64,000 nucleotides of DNA from Streptomyces canus 299MFChir4.1 (lineage in GTDB: Bacteria; Actinomycetota; Actinomycetes; Streptomycetales; Streptomycetaceae), in contig NZ_KB911586.1 of NCBI RefSeq assembly GCF_000383615.1, positions 1-64,000 of the forward strand, given 5' to 3'. The notes below the pieces were generated by a model, which was given only the letters and a program-made list of their open reading frames with translations, did not search any database and had not been told where the DNA came from. A program made the translations under genes and the position numbers. Below are positions 1-9,062 of this stretch, one piece after another (position 1 is the stretch's first letter; every line of letters starts with the position of its first letter).

Positions 1-198
1 GGGGCGCCTCAGTCGGCCCTGTTGATCGGGGACCCCTGCTGCACCTGCCTGGCGCCTGATCGCCGTACGGGCTCGTGCCGGTTCCCCGCGCCCCTGGAGG
101 GGCGCGGCCGCTCCGCCGTGTTGATCCGGGACCGGTACTACACCTGCCGTTCACCCTGTTCGCCGGGGAATGTTGGGTTCCGTGAGCAGGCTGCTCGT
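1..198. other. Gene-free left edge with hairpin and imperfect direct repeats
   Basis: No gene can be supported here; an upstream gene may end just outside the window. A perfect 9-bp stem with a 4-nt loop lies at 86-107 (CCGCGCCCC / GGGGCGCGG) and could be a terminator. It overlaps a 15-nt partial copy (81-95) of the dispersed element found at 40149, 49288 and 49525. Two imperfect copies of a sequence of about 33 nt (core GTTGATC-GGGACC...ACACCTGCC) lie at 18-50 and 117-149, 99 bp apart. Confidence 0.5.
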
Positions 199-1263
199 GT
201 GAGACGAATCGTAGGGATCGTCCTCGCGGTCCTGCTGGTCGGCGGCGTGGTGGCAGCCGTCGTGGCGGGCCGGGAAGCGGACGACAAGGGCACGGCAACG
301 AAGACCGTGCAGGGAGTGATCGGATCGGAGAAGGCCGAGTTCTTCGAGGATCCGGACGTGGTGAAGGCCCTCGCCGCCAAGGGCTACACCGTGAAGGCCG
401 AGACCTCCGGGTCCTGGGCCATGGAGGGGCTGGACCTGGGCGGGTACGACTTCGCCTTTCCGTCCAGCCAGGCACCGGCCACCGAACTCGCCGCGAAGCA
501 CGGGGTACGGGGGACCCTCCCGCGGCCCTTCTACTCGCCCCTGGTCGTCGTGGCCCACAAGAACGCCGCCGAGGTCCTCGCGCGCAACGGCCTGGCCACC
601 CTGGACGCCGAACACCGCGGCACCCTCAAGATGGCCGCCTACATCGACGCGGCCCGCGCGGACCGCACCTGGCAGCAGCTCAAGGGGGCGAGCAAGTACG
701 GAGAGTTGACCGGCACCCTCTACCTCTCCAGCACCGACCCGGAGACCTCGAACTCCGGCGCCCTCTACCTCGCCGCCGCCTCCTATGCGGCGAACCGCGG
801 CAAGGTCGTCTCGAGCGCCACCGAGGTCGCGAGGACGACTCCCCTGCTGCACAAGCTCGTCAGCGTGCAGGGCGCCCAGCAGTCCAGCACGGACGCGGCC
901 TTCCGGGACTTCGTCAGCGGCGCCGGCAATCCGCTCGTGCTGGTCTACGAGTCCCAGGTCGCCGCGCTCCTCGCGGCCGGGCAGCACCCCGACGACCTGG
1001 TCGTCCTCTACCCGGACACCACGGTCGACAGCGACCACACGGTCGTACCGCTGACCGAGAACGGCCAGGCCGTCGCCGGACTCCTCGCCACCGACCCGCG
1101 GTTGCGTCGGCTGGAGGTCCGGCACGGGTTCCGGCCGCAGGGCGAGGCCACCCAGTTCGCCTCGGCCACCACCTATCTCAAGCAGGAACTGACCGGCGTC
1201 CGCCAGGCGCCCGTGCCCACCTCCGCGGTGCTGCACGAGCTGGCGCGACGGGCGCGGGGATGA
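199..1263 (+). CDS. Membrane-anchored solute-binding-like protein
   Basis: Predicted 354-residue protein with one N-terminal membrane segment (about residues 3-23) and an extracytoplasmic domain resembling a class II periplasmic binding protein. The GTG at 199 is chosen because the hydrophobic anchor begins right after it; the frame is open further upstream but reads as non-protein. Residues 179-187 (TDPETSNSG) and a later VYES motif match the equivalent TDPARSNSG and NYES motifs in the binding domain of the lipoprotein two genes downstream, so the two domains look paralogous. It heads a four-gene operon, 16 bp before telA. No transporter permease is nearby, so sensing or scaffolding may be likelier than uptake (inference). 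Ligand unknown. Confidence 0.75.
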   Translation: MRRIVGIVLAVLLVGGVVAAVVAGREADDKGTATKTVQGVIGSEKAEFFEDPDVVKALAAKGYTVKAETSGSWAMEGLDLGGYDFAFPSSQAPATELAAKHGVRGTLPRPFYSPLVVVAHKNAAEVLARNGLATLDAEHRGTLKMAAYIDAARADRTWQQLKGASKYGELTGTLYLSSTDPETSNSGALYLAAASYAANRGKVVSSATEVARTTPLLHKLVSVQGAQQSSTDAAFRDFVSGAGNPLVLVYESQVAALLAAGQHPDDLVVLYPDTTVDSDHTVVPLTENGQAVAGLLATDPRLRRLEVRHGFRPQGEATQFASATTYLKQELTGVRQAPVPTSAVLHELARRARG

Positions 1264-1279
1264 CGGGGGGACAGCACCG

Positions 1280-2473
1280 ATGACATCCATGAACTCCATG
1301 AACTCCATGAACGACAACGACACCTTCACGCTCACTCCGCCCGAGCCCGTGGCCGCCGTGCCGCGCGAGAGGGCCGGCGGGCTCGTCCCCGTCGACGACT
1401 CCGTGCGGATCGACATGGCCGGGAAGGCCGCCGCGTACGTCGAGGGACTCGCGACGCTCGACGCCCGCTCGCCCGAGTTCGCCGGCAAGGTCGGTGAGAT
1501 CACCGCGCTCGGCGCCGGCGAACTGCGGGGCGCCGCCGCGCAGTCCAACCGGATGCTGGAGCGGACCGTGCGCAGCCTGCCGGACAAGGGCGGGGACGCC
1601 CAGTCCCAGGTGGCCGGATCGCTCGTCGAACTGCGGCGCGTGGTCGAGGACCTGGACCCGAGGGACCTGTCCGCCTCAAAGGGCCGCAAGTTCCTGTCCC
1701 GGCTCCCCGGCGGCAACAGGCTGCGCGACCACGTCGCCAAGTACGCGTCCGCGCAGGGGACGTTGAACAGGATCGTGGGCTCGCTGCGCGGCGGTCAGGA
1801 CGAACTGCGCAGGGACAACGCCGCGTTGCAGACCGAGCGGGTCCGCCTGTGGGAGACCATGGGCAAGCTCCAGGAGTACGTCGTGCTGACCGAGGCCCTG
1901 AACGCGGCCGTCGAGCAGCACATCTCCGCCGTGGGAGACCCCGGGGCGGCCGACTCGCTCCGCGCCGACGTGCTCTTCCCGGTCCGGCAGAAGCACCAGG
2001 ACCTGCTCACCCAGCTCGCCGTCTGCGCCCAGGGCTACCTCGCCATGGACGTCGTACGGCGCAACAACGAGGAGCTGATCAAGGGCGCCGACCGGGCGGC
2101 CACGACCACCGTGTCGGCCCTGCGGATCTCCGTGATGCTGGCCTCCGCGCTCGACAACCAGAAGAAGGTCGTCGATCAGGTCAACGCCCTGCGCGGGACG
2201 ACCGAGGACCACATCCGGGGCAACGCCGAGATGCTGGCGACCCAGAGCGGGGAGATCCAGCGCATCGCGGCCGACCCGGCGGTCGGCGCCGAGACCCTCC
2301 GGTCCGCCTTCCAGCAGATCTACCGGACCCTCGACGCGATCGACACGTACAAGGTCCAGGCGACCGAGGTGATGGCGGCGACCGTGGAGTCGCTGGCGTC
2401 GGAACTCCAGCACGCCGGCGCGTACCTGGAGCGCAGCCGGTCGCAGGGCGCCCTGGAAGGGGGCCTGGGATGA
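1280..2473 (+). CDS. telA: TelA/KlaA-family toxic anion resistance protein
   Basis: Predicted 397-residue, soluble, helix-rich protein of the TelA family (toxic-anion/tellurite resistance), of the usual family length of about 350-400 residues. The recognisable core runs from about residue 45 to 385, with long amphipathic helices and the family-type segment LWETMGKLQEYV. TelA proteins are cytosolic and linked genetically to tellurite resistance and envelope stress, but their biochemical activity is not established. The start is ambiguous: four in-frame ATGs occur every 9 nt (1280, 1289, 1298, 1307) in a short repeat. The stop overlaps the next gene's start (ATGA), so translation is probably coupled with the vWA lipoprotein. 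Confidence 0.85.
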   Translation: MTSMNSMNSMNDNDTFTLTPPEPVAAVPRERAGGLVPVDDSVRIDMAGKAAAYVEGLATLDARSPEFAGKVGEITALGAGELRGAAAQSNRMLERTVRSLPDKGGDAQSQVAGSLVELRRVVEDLDPRDLSASKGRKFLSRLPGGNRLRDHVAKYASAQGTLNRIVGSLRGGQDELRRDNAALQTERVRLWETMGKLQEYVVLTEALNAAVEQHISAVGDPGAADSLRADVLFPVRQKHQDLLTQLAVCAQGYLAMDVVRRNNEELIKGADRAATTTVSALRISVMLASALDNQKKVVDQVNALRGTTEDHIRGNAEMLATQSGEIQRIAADPAVGAETLRSAFQQIYRTLDAIDTYKVQATEVMAATVESLASELQHAGAYLERSRSQGALEGGLG

Positions 2474-4026
2474 GACGACGCGCGGTGGCCGCCTGCCTGG
2501 CGGCGCTCGGCCTGCTCACCGCCTGCACGACCCGGGACGACGGGATCAGCGGTCTCTCGACGCCCGGCGTGCCCGGGCCCGCGGAGCCGGGCACCCTGCG
2601 TGTCCTGTCCTCCAGCGAGCTCGGCGACATGGCCCCGGTCCTCGCCCAGGTCGAGAAGGACACCGGCGTCAAGGTGAAGCTGAACCCCATCGGCACCCTG
2701 GACGCCGTGCGGATGCTGGCCGAGGGGAAGACCGACGGACAGTACGACGCCCTGTGGCTGTCCTCGAACGACTACCTCCGGCTGCGCCCCGAGGCGGCGC
2801 GGAAGGTGGTCTCCGAGACGCCCGTCATGTCGAGCCCGGTCGCGATCGGGGTGCGGTCCGCGACGGTGAAGGCGCTCGGCTGGAGGCCCGCCGACGTCAC
2901 CTGGTCCCAGGTCGAACAGGCCGTCCAGGACGGGAGGCTGACGTACGGCATGACCGACCCGGCCCGCTCGAACTCCGGCTTCTCCACGCTGGTCTCGGTC
3001 GCCTCGGCCCTCTCCGGCGCCCAGTCGGCGCTCACCGACGCGGACGTCACGAAGGCCACGCCCCGGCTGAAGGAGTTCTTCAAGGGCCAGAAGCTGACGT
3101 CGGGTTCCTCGGGCTGGCTGGCCGCGGCCTACGACCGGCGCGGTGACGTCGACGCCCTGCTCAACTACGAGTCCGTCCTCATGGGCATCCCGGGCCTGAC
3201 CGTGATCCGCCCGCGCGACGGCGTGATCACCGCCGACTACCCGCTCACCTCGCTCAGGTCCACCAGCGCGCGGACCCGCGAGGACGTCCGCCGCGTGACC
3301 GAGGACCTGCGCACCGAGAGGATCCAGCGGCAGATCACCGCACGCACCCACCGCCGCCCGGTGGTCGCCTCGGTACCTCCGGCCGGCGGCCTGGACACCA
3401 CCCGCCGCCGTGAACTGCCCTTCCCGGGCACCCGTTCCGTCGCCGACGGCCTGCTCGACTCCTACGAGAACGAACTGCGGCGCCCGTCGCGGACCGTGTA
3501 CGTCCTGGACACCTCGGGCTCGATGGAGGGCGACCGCCTGGACCGCCTCAAGACGGCCCTCACCGATCTCACCGGCGACTTCCGCGAACGCGAGGAGGTC
3601 ACGCTGATGCCGTTCGGCTCCCAGGTCAAGAGCGTGCGGACCCATGTGGTCGAGCCGGCGGACCCGCGGGCCGGCCTGGCCGCCATCCGCGAGGACACCT
3701 CGGCGCTCTCCGCGGACGGCGACACCGCGATCTACACCTCGCTGGAGAAGGCGTACGGCCATCTCGGCACCGGCCGCGACGCGTTCACGTCGATCGTGCT
3801 GATGACGGACGGCGAGAACACGGCCGGGGCGAAGGCGCGGGACTTCGACGCCTTCTACGCGCGGCTCGGCCGGGAGGCCCGGGACACCCCCGTCTTCCCC
3901 ATCCTCTTCGGCGACTCCGACCGCTCGGAGCTGGCCCACATCGCCGACCTGACCGGCGGCCGCCTCTTCGACGCCCGGCAGGGCTCGCTGGACGGCGCCT
4001 TCGAGGAGATCCGTGGCTATCAGTAG
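2470..4026 (+). CDS. Lipoprotein with solute-binding and von Willebrand A domains
   Basis: Predicted 518-residue lipoprotein. A signal peptide ends in a lipobox (LLTAC, lipidated Cys19). Residues 40-260 resemble a class II solute-binding domain with the TDPARSNSG motif at 162-170. Residues 340-515 form a vWA domain with an intact MIDAS metal site, DTSGS at 347-351. vWA domains usually bind protein partners through Mg2+, so this probably joins ligand sensing to protein-protein contact outside the membrane. ATG overlaps the telA stop, and its own end overlaps the next start by 14 bp, a tightly coupled operon. No permease gene accompanies it. Precise role unknown. Confidence 0.8.
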   Translation: MRRRAVAACLAALGLLTACTTRDDGISGLSTPGVPGPAEPGTLRVLSSSELGDMAPVLAQVEKDTGVKVKLNPIGTLDAVRMLAEGKTDGQYDALWLSSNDYLRLRPEAARKVVSETPVMSSPVAIGVRSATVKALGWRPADVTWSQVEQAVQDGRLTYGMTDPARSNSGFSTLVSVASALSGAQSALTDADVTKATPRLKEFFKGQKLTSGSSGWLAAAYDRRGDVDALLNYESVLMGIPGLTVIRPRDGVITADYPLTSLRSTSARTREDVRRVTEDLRTERIQRQITARTHRRPVVASVPPAGGLDTTRRRELPFPGTRSVADGLLDSYENELRRPSRTVYVLDTSGSMEGDRLDRLKTALTDLTGDFREREEVTLMPFGSQVKSVRTHVVEPADPRAGLAAIREDTSALSADGDTAIYTSLEKAYGHLGTGRDAFTSIVLMTDGENTAGAKARDFDAFYARLGREARDTPVFPILFGDSDRSELAHIADLTGGRLFDARQGSLDGAFEEIRGYQ

Positions 4027-4624
4027 GTACCTGGAGTCCCGCAAGAACATCGCGGGCAGCGCGTGCGGACTGGCGGGCCTGGTCCTGACCTTCACGGGGG
4101 TGGCGGGCCCGTACTGGCCCGTGGTCGTGGCCGGGCTCTACGGCGCGGGCGCCCTGGTCGCCCCGCCGGAACGGCCGGCGCTCCCGGACTTCCCGGACCC
4201 CTCGGCCCAACTGGACTCGCTGCGCGCGGACTTCGACACGCTGCGCACCTATCTGACGGACATCGAGCTGTCGGTCACGGCGGCGGCCCGGCTGCGCGAA
4301 CTCACCGAGCTGCTGACCGCCTTGCTCGACCGGGGCTGGGGCACGCAGCTGCTGACGCACGACCCGGAGGGGGTGCACTCCCTGTCCCGGATCGTCCGGC
4401 GCGACCTGCCCGAGGCCGTCGACAGCTTCGTACGGACGCGATGGTGGACGCGGATGACCCCGGGCACGGATTCCCCGGAGCTCCATCTGGAGCAGCAGCT
4501 GGGCCTGATGAAGAAGGACGCACAGCACCTGGCGGCGGCCCTCCGGGACACGGAGGCCCGCCGCCAGGAGACCCACACCCGGTACCTGGAGGACCGGGGC
4601 GGGCAGAGCGGGGTCAGTACGTGA
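4013..4624 (+). CDS. Small membrane protein, last gene of the telA operon
   Basis: Predicted 203-residue protein with two closely spaced hydrophobic segments (about residues 15-32 and 34-50), then a polar, helix-rich region that may form a coiled coil facing the cytoplasm. The GTG at 4013 is preceded by GGAG and lies inside the end of the vWA gene, indicating coupled translation. I do not recognise a named domain. By position it could be the membrane partner linking cytosolic TelA to the two extracytoplasmic binding proteins (inference). It converges on the next gene with 7 bp between stops. Confidence 0.7.
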   Translation: MAISRYLESRKNIAGSACGLAGLVLTFTGVAGPYWPVVVAGLYGAGALVAPPERPALPDFPDPSAQLDSLRADFDTLRTYLTDIELSVTAAARLRELTELLTALLDRGWGTQLLTHDPEGVHSLSRIVRRDLPEAVDSFVRTRWWTRMTPGTDSPELHLEQQLGLMKKDAQHLAAALRDTEARRQETHTRYLEDRGGQSGVST

Positions 4625-4631
4625 GGGACGG

Positions 4632-6653
4632 TCAGGGGCAGCTGACGCGGATGTCACCCGAGTCGGTCGTGCAGGTGTCGGTGTTGGGTCCGCCGTTGGC
4701 GGTGTCGTTGCCGGAGACGTTGTCCACGGTGTTGAGGTTGTCGGTGCCGTAGTTGCCGGTCAGGTTGTCGTTGCCGGGGCCCGCGACCAGGGTGTCGTTG
4801 CCGACGCCGCCGTCGACGCGGTCGTTGCCGTAGCCGCCGTGCACGGTGTCGTTGCCGTAGCTCGCGTTGACGGTGTCGTCACCGCCGAGGGCGCAGATCA
4901 CGTCGTTGCCGGAGGTGCCGTTGATGGTGTCGTTGCCGCTGGTGCCGATGCGGGTGCAGCCGCGGGCGTTGTTGACCGTGGTGGTCACCGTGGCCGTGTT
5001 GTTCGCGGTGGCCGGGTCGCTCTGGGCGGCGGTCGCCGAGGCGCGCTCGGTGAGGGTACCGGTGGCGCGGGGTTCGGTGACCACGGTGACGGTGGCCTTC
5101 GCACCGGGGGCGAGGGTGCCGAGGGCGCAGGTGACGGCGGTGGTGCAGGTGCCTTGGGAGGGGGTCGCCGAGATCACCGAGCCGGCCGGGCCGGTAAACG
5201 TGTCCGTGAGGGAGACGCCGGTGGCCGTGGTGCCGGTGCTGTTGTTGGTGACCGTGACGGTGTAGGTCGCCCGGTCGCCGATGCTGACCGTGCCGGGACC
5301 GGACTTCGTCACCGACAGATCCGCTCCGGCCGGTGGCGGCGGAGTGCTGCCGCCACCCTGGAAGCGGGCCAGGGCGAAGTCGGTGTCCGGACCGCCCCGG
5401 CCGGCGGCGACGATTCTGCCGTCGGACTGGACGGCCACGGCGCGGGCGAGGTCGCTGCCGCCGAAGTCCGCGGTCGCCGTGCCCCCGGTGCCGAAGCCGC
5501 TGTCCGTGCTGCCGTCGGGGTTGTAGCGCTGGACGGCGAAGTCACCGGCCGGCCCGGCGTCGCCGGCGAGGACGATCCGGCCGTCGCCCGGTTGCAGCGT
5601 CACGTCCCATGCGCCGATTCCGGCGGGGACGACCTTGCCGTCGCCGTCGAAGCCGGTGTCGAGGGAGCCGGACGGGTTGTAGCGGGCCAGACTGTCGCCG
5701 CCGGCGGCGACGATCTTCCCGTCGGGCTGGAGCGCGAGGCCCTCCACGGTCTCGTAGTCACCGAAGTCGGTGCGGACGACGCCGTCGCCGTCGAAGCTCG
5801 TGTCCACGCTGCCGTCGGTGGTGAAGCGCATCAGGAGGAAGTCGAACCGGGTCGAGCCCACCTGGCCCCCGACGACGATCTTCCCGTCGGGCTGAAGCAG
5901 CAGGGAGCGGGCGTCGCCGCCCTCCTCGGGGGCGGCGGACGGGTCGGCGGTCACCGTGCCGTCGCCGCCGAACGTGGTGTCCGGGGTGCCGTTGGCGTTG
6001 AGCCGGACCACGGCCACCTCGCCCCCGGTGTAGCCGGCCGCGACGATCCGGCCGGACGGGTCGACGGCCACGTCACGGGCCTCGGTCGGGCCGGCGATGT
6101 CGGCGAAGAACCTGCCGTCACCGCTGAAGGTGTTGTCGAGGCTGCCGTCGGAGTTGTACCGGGCCACCGTGAACCAGCAGCAGTCCTCGTACGAGCGTGT
6201 GCTGTAGCCCGCCACGATGATCCGGCCGTCGGGCTGGAGCGCCACGGCGTTGGCCTCGCTCCACTGGAGATCCGGGTCCATGTTGTTGATGGCGGTCGTC
6301 ACCGTGCCGCCGGTGCCGAAGCCGGTGTCCGGGGTGCCGTCGGCGTTGTGCCGGGTGAGCGCCCAGCGGCCTTCGATCGCCGCGTTGTCGGTGGAGGAGC
6401 CGACGGAGAGGATCTTTCCGTCGGGCTGGACCGCCACGTCGTAGGCCTGGTCGTCGTCGGCGATGTCGGTGAGGACCTTGCCGTCGGCGCTGAAGGAGGT
6501 GTCCAGGTCGCCCGGGGCCGCGGCCGCGATGCCGGGCAGGGTCAGGACGAGGGCCAGGACGGTCGCCGCGACGGTTGCGGCCCGGGCCAGAAGGGCCCGG
6601 TGGCGGCGTGCACCCTGTCGGCGCCGCGCCGGTCGCGCATGAGCTGTGAGCAT
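4632..6653 (-). CDS. Secreted delta-60 propeller, DUF11 and RTX-repeat protein
   Basis: Predicted 673-residue exported protein. A signal peptide with an Arg-rich n-region ends near residue 46 (GIAAAAP). Seven delta-60 repeats follow, each with a DxxFxxxG motif and a QPDGKI-like strand, a count consistent with one seven-bladed propeller. A proline linker leads to a DUF11 Ig-like domain (from ADLSVTKSGPG), then a C-terminal array of RTX-like calcium-binding nonapeptides (GNDTINGTSGND and similar). No enzyme domain or sortase motif is seen. It is probably a wall-associated or released adhesin-like protein. The ATG at 6653 is chosen over 6683 because it directly precedes the signal sequence. Several start codons are possible. 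Confidence 0.8.
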   Translation of the reverse strand: MLTAHARPARRRQGARRHRALLARAATVAATVLALVLTLPGIAAAAPGDLDTSFSADGKVLTDIADDDQAYDVAVQPDGKILSVGSSTDNAAIEGRWALTRHNADGTPDTGFGTGGTVTTAINNMDPDLQWSEANAVALQPDGRIIVAGYSTRSYEDCCWFTVARYNSDGSLDNTFSGDGRFFADIAGPTEARDVAVDPSGRIVAAGYTGGEVAVVRLNANGTPDTTFGGDGTVTADPSAAPEEGGDARSLLLQPDGKIVVGGQVGSTRFDFLLMRFTTDGSVDTSFDGDGVVRTDFGDYETVEGLALQPDGKIVAAGGDSLARYNPSGSLDTGFDGDGKVVPAGIGAWDVTLQPGDGRIVLAGDAGPAGDFAVQRYNPDGSTDSGFGTGGTATADFGGSDLARAVAVQSDGRIVAAGRGGPDTDFALARFQGGGSTPPPPAGADLSVTKSGPGTVSIGDRATYTVTVTNNSTGTTATGVSLTDTFTGPAGSVISATPSQGTCTTAVTCALGTLAPGAKATVTVVTEPRATGTLTERASATAAQSDPATANNTATVTTTVNNARGCTRIGTSGNDTINGTSGNDVICALGGDDTVNASYGNDTVHGGYGNDRVDGGVGNDTLVAGPGNDNLTGNYGTDNLNTVDNVSGNDTANGGPNTDTCTTDSGDIRVSCP

Positions 6654-6838
6654 GTGCGACAGCCTTGCGCCGTACGCACACACCGGCGGCCGCCACGAGC
6701 GGCGTTGCCCTCACCGGACGCAGGAATCCATCCCGGTGGGTGAGCGGGCAGCACGCCCCGCACGCCATTGTGCGGGGCCGTTCGTGACTCAGGGCCTGTC
6801 CGGCGGACCATGCCGACGGGCAGCCCCTCGTGCCGCCA

Positions 6839-6895
6839 CCCGCGGCCGGCCCGTGACGATCACGGGTCAGGGCTCCCATCGGGGCCGGCCGCGGG
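6839..6895 (-). terminator. Hairpin downstream of pckG
   Basis: Perfect 14-bp inverted repeat: CCCGCGGCCGGCCC at 6839-6852 and its complement at 6882-6895, with a 29-nt loop. It starts 14 bp beyond the pckG stop codon on the minus strand. There is no clear U-tract, so it may end transcription in the way many Streptomyces U-less hairpins are thought to. Confidence 0.6.
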
Positions 6896-6908
6896 GGTCT
6901 ACGGGGGA

Positions 6909-8732
6909 TCAGCCCAGGCGCTCCACCAGCGCCCGGTACTCGTCCCACAGCTCCTTCGGGGTGTGGTCGCCGAAGGTGTTGAGGTGCTCGGGAATCAGGG
7001 ACGCCTCCTCCCGCCACACCTCCTTGTCGACCGTGAGCAGGAACTCCAGGTCGGAGTCGGCCAGGTCGAGGCCCTTGGTGTCGAGGGAGTCCTTGGCCGG
7101 CAGGACACCGATCGGCGTCTCGACGCCCTCGGCCTTGCCCTCCAGCCGCTCCACGATCCACTTCAGGACGCGGCTGTTCTCGCCGAAGCCGGGCCAGACG
7201 AACTTGCCCTCGTCGTTCTTGCGGAACCAGTTGACGTAGTAGATCTTCGGCAGCTTCGACTGGTCCTTGCCCTTGGCCACGTCGACCCAGTGCCCCATGT
7301 AGTCGCCCATGTTGTAGCCGCAGAACGGCAGCATGGCGAAGGGGTCGCGGCGCAGCTCGCCGACCTTGCCCTCGGCGGCGGCGGTCTTCTCGGAAGCCAC
7401 GTTGGCGCCGAGGAAGACGCCGTGGTTCCAGTCGAAGGACTCCGTCACCAGCGGCACCGCCGAGGCGCGCCGGCCGCCGAAGAGGATCGCCGAGATCGGC
7501 ACGCCCTTGGGGTCCTCCCACTCGGGCGCGATGATCGGGCACTGCGCGGCGGGGGTGGTGAAGCGGGCGTTGGGGTGGGCTGCGGGGACGCCTGAGTCCG
7601 GCGTCCAGTCGTTGCCCTTCCAGTCGGTGAGGTGCGCCGGGGTCTCCTCCGTCATGCCCTCCCACCAGATGTCGTTGTCGTCGGTGAGGGCGACGTTGGT
7701 GAAGACCGAGTTGCCCCACAGCGTCTTCATCGCGTTGGCGTTGGTGTGCTCACCGGTGCCCGGCGCGACGCCGAAGAAGCCGGCCTCGGGGTTGATCGCG
7801 TAGAGGCGGCCGTCCTCGCCGAACCGCATCCAGGCGATGTCGTCGCCGATGGTCTCGACGGTCCAGCCGGAGATCGTGGGCTCCAGCATGGCGAGGTTGG
7901 TCTTGCCGCAGGCGGACGGGAACGCGGCGGCGACGTACTTGGACTCGCCCTGCGGCGGGGTGAGTTTGAGGATGAGCATGTGCTCGGCGAGCCAGCCCTC
8001 GTCGCGGGCCATCACCGACGCGATGCGCAGGGCGTAGCACTTCTTGCCGAGCAGGGCGTTGCCGCCGTAGCCGGAGCCGTAGGACCAGATCTCGCGGGAC
8101 TCCGGGAAATGCGAGATGTACTTGGTGGAGTTGCACGGCCAGGGCACGTCCGCCTGGCCCTCCTCCAACGGCGCCCCGAGGGTGTGGACGGCCTTGACGA
8201 AGAAGCCGTCGTCGCCGAGTTCGTCCAGGACCGGCTGTCCCATACGGGTCATGGTACGCATGGAGACCGCGACGTAGGCGGAGTCGGTGATCTCGACGCC
8301 GATCGCGGAGAGGTCCGAGCCGAGCGGGCCCATGCAGAACGGGACGACGTACATCGTCCGGCCCTTCATCGAACCGCGGAAGACGCCCTGCTCCCCGGCG
8401 AAGATGTCCCGCATCTCCCCCGGTGCCTTCCAGTGGTTGGTCGGCCCCGCGTCCTCCTCCTTCTCCGAGCAGATGAAGGTGCGGTCCTCGACGCGCGCGA
8501 CGTCGGTCGGGTCGGAGGCCGCGTAGTAGGAGTTGGGGCGCTTGATGGGGTCGAGCTTCTTGAAGGTGCCCTTCGCGACGAGCTCCTCGCACAGGCGCTC
8601 GTACTCCGCTTCGGATCCGTCACACCAGACCACGCTGTCCGGCTGGGTCAGTTCGGCGATCTCGTTCACCCACGAGATCAGTTCCTTGTGCTGGGTGGGG
8701 ATGACGGGGGGAGCCGCGATGTCGCGCGCCAC
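6909..8732 (-). CDS. pckG: Phosphoenolpyruvate carboxykinase (GTP)
   Basis: Predicted 607-residue cytosolic enzyme converting oxaloacetate plus GTP to phosphoenolpyruvate, CO2 and GDP. It is a main anaplerotic/gluconeogenic node in actinobacteria. The kinase P-loop FPSACGKTN lies at 271-279 with the reactive Cys275 typical of the GTP-dependent class. Full length matches the family (about 600-620). The GTG start at 8732 has a good RBS (AGGAG, 8738-8742). It is a single gene with its own downstream hairpin, divergent from the hemolysin III-like gene across 330 bp. Confidence 0.97.
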   Translation of the reverse strand: MARDIAAPPVIPTQHKELISWVNEIAELTQPDSVVWCDGSEAEYERLCEELVAKGTFKKLDPIKRPNSYYAASDPTDVARVEDRTFICSEKEEDAGPTNHWKAPGEMRDIFAGEQGVFRGSMKGRTMYVVPFCMGPLGSDLSAIGVEITDSAYVAVSMRTMTRMGQPVLDELGDDGFFVKAVHTLGAPLEEGQADVPWPCNSTKYISHFPESREIWSYGSGYGGNALLGKKCYALRIASVMARDEGWLAEHMLILKLTPPQGESKYVAAAFPSACGKTNLAMLEPTISGWTVETIGDDIAWMRFGEDGRLYAINPEAGFFGVAPGTGEHTNANAMKTLWGNSVFTNVALTDDNDIWWEGMTEETPAHLTDWKGNDWTPDSGVPAAHPNARFTTPAAQCPIIAPEWEDPKGVPISAILFGGRRASAVPLVTESFDWNHGVFLGANVASEKTAAAEGKVGELRRDPFAMLPFCGYNMGDYMGHWVDVAKGKDQSKLPKIYYVNWFRKNDEGKFVWPGFGENSRVLKWIVERLEGKAEGVETPIGVLPAKDSLDTKGLDLADSDLEFLLTVDKEVWREEASLIPEHLNTFGDHTPKELWDEYRALVERLG

Positions 8733-9062
8733 GATTGCTCCTAGATGAGGGATTTTTTGTTTGGAGGCCCCGTGGGGGCTGCGACCCGGATGCTTCTCGT
8801 GCCTTTTCGGTGGTGACCTTGGCGCTCATCCGGTGCCGACCGCACTCATTTGATCATCCGACCGAAGCGCCCATCTGTCCAGAGGGCATCACAGGTGAGC
8901 GGAGTGAGGATCGCCACGCTTTACATGGACACAGCGCGTTTATTTGCGTGCACTTAGCGTTCAGCCAACCGTTTCTTTACTGGTCAACTCCCGTGAGACG
9001 ATGGCCACTCTCGACCGTTCCTCACGCAGTACTCATGCGTAACTTACGGTCCCGTAGGTACG
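8733..9062. other. Divergent intergenic region between pckG and hemolysin III gene
   Basis: 330 bp without a supportable gene. It is AT-richer than its surroundings (especially 8840-9060), as expected for regulatory DNA serving two divergent genes. The pckG ribosome binding site is at 8738-8742, preceded on the minus strand by an A6 run. I could not identify a convincing operator or a clear -35/-10 pair. Confidence 0.5.

Noticed and set aside
4839..6743. Plus-strand open frame opposite the delta-60/RTX gene
   Set aside because: It mirrors the repeat structure in low-complexity Val/Gly/Ala sequence; the minus strand has recognisable domains.
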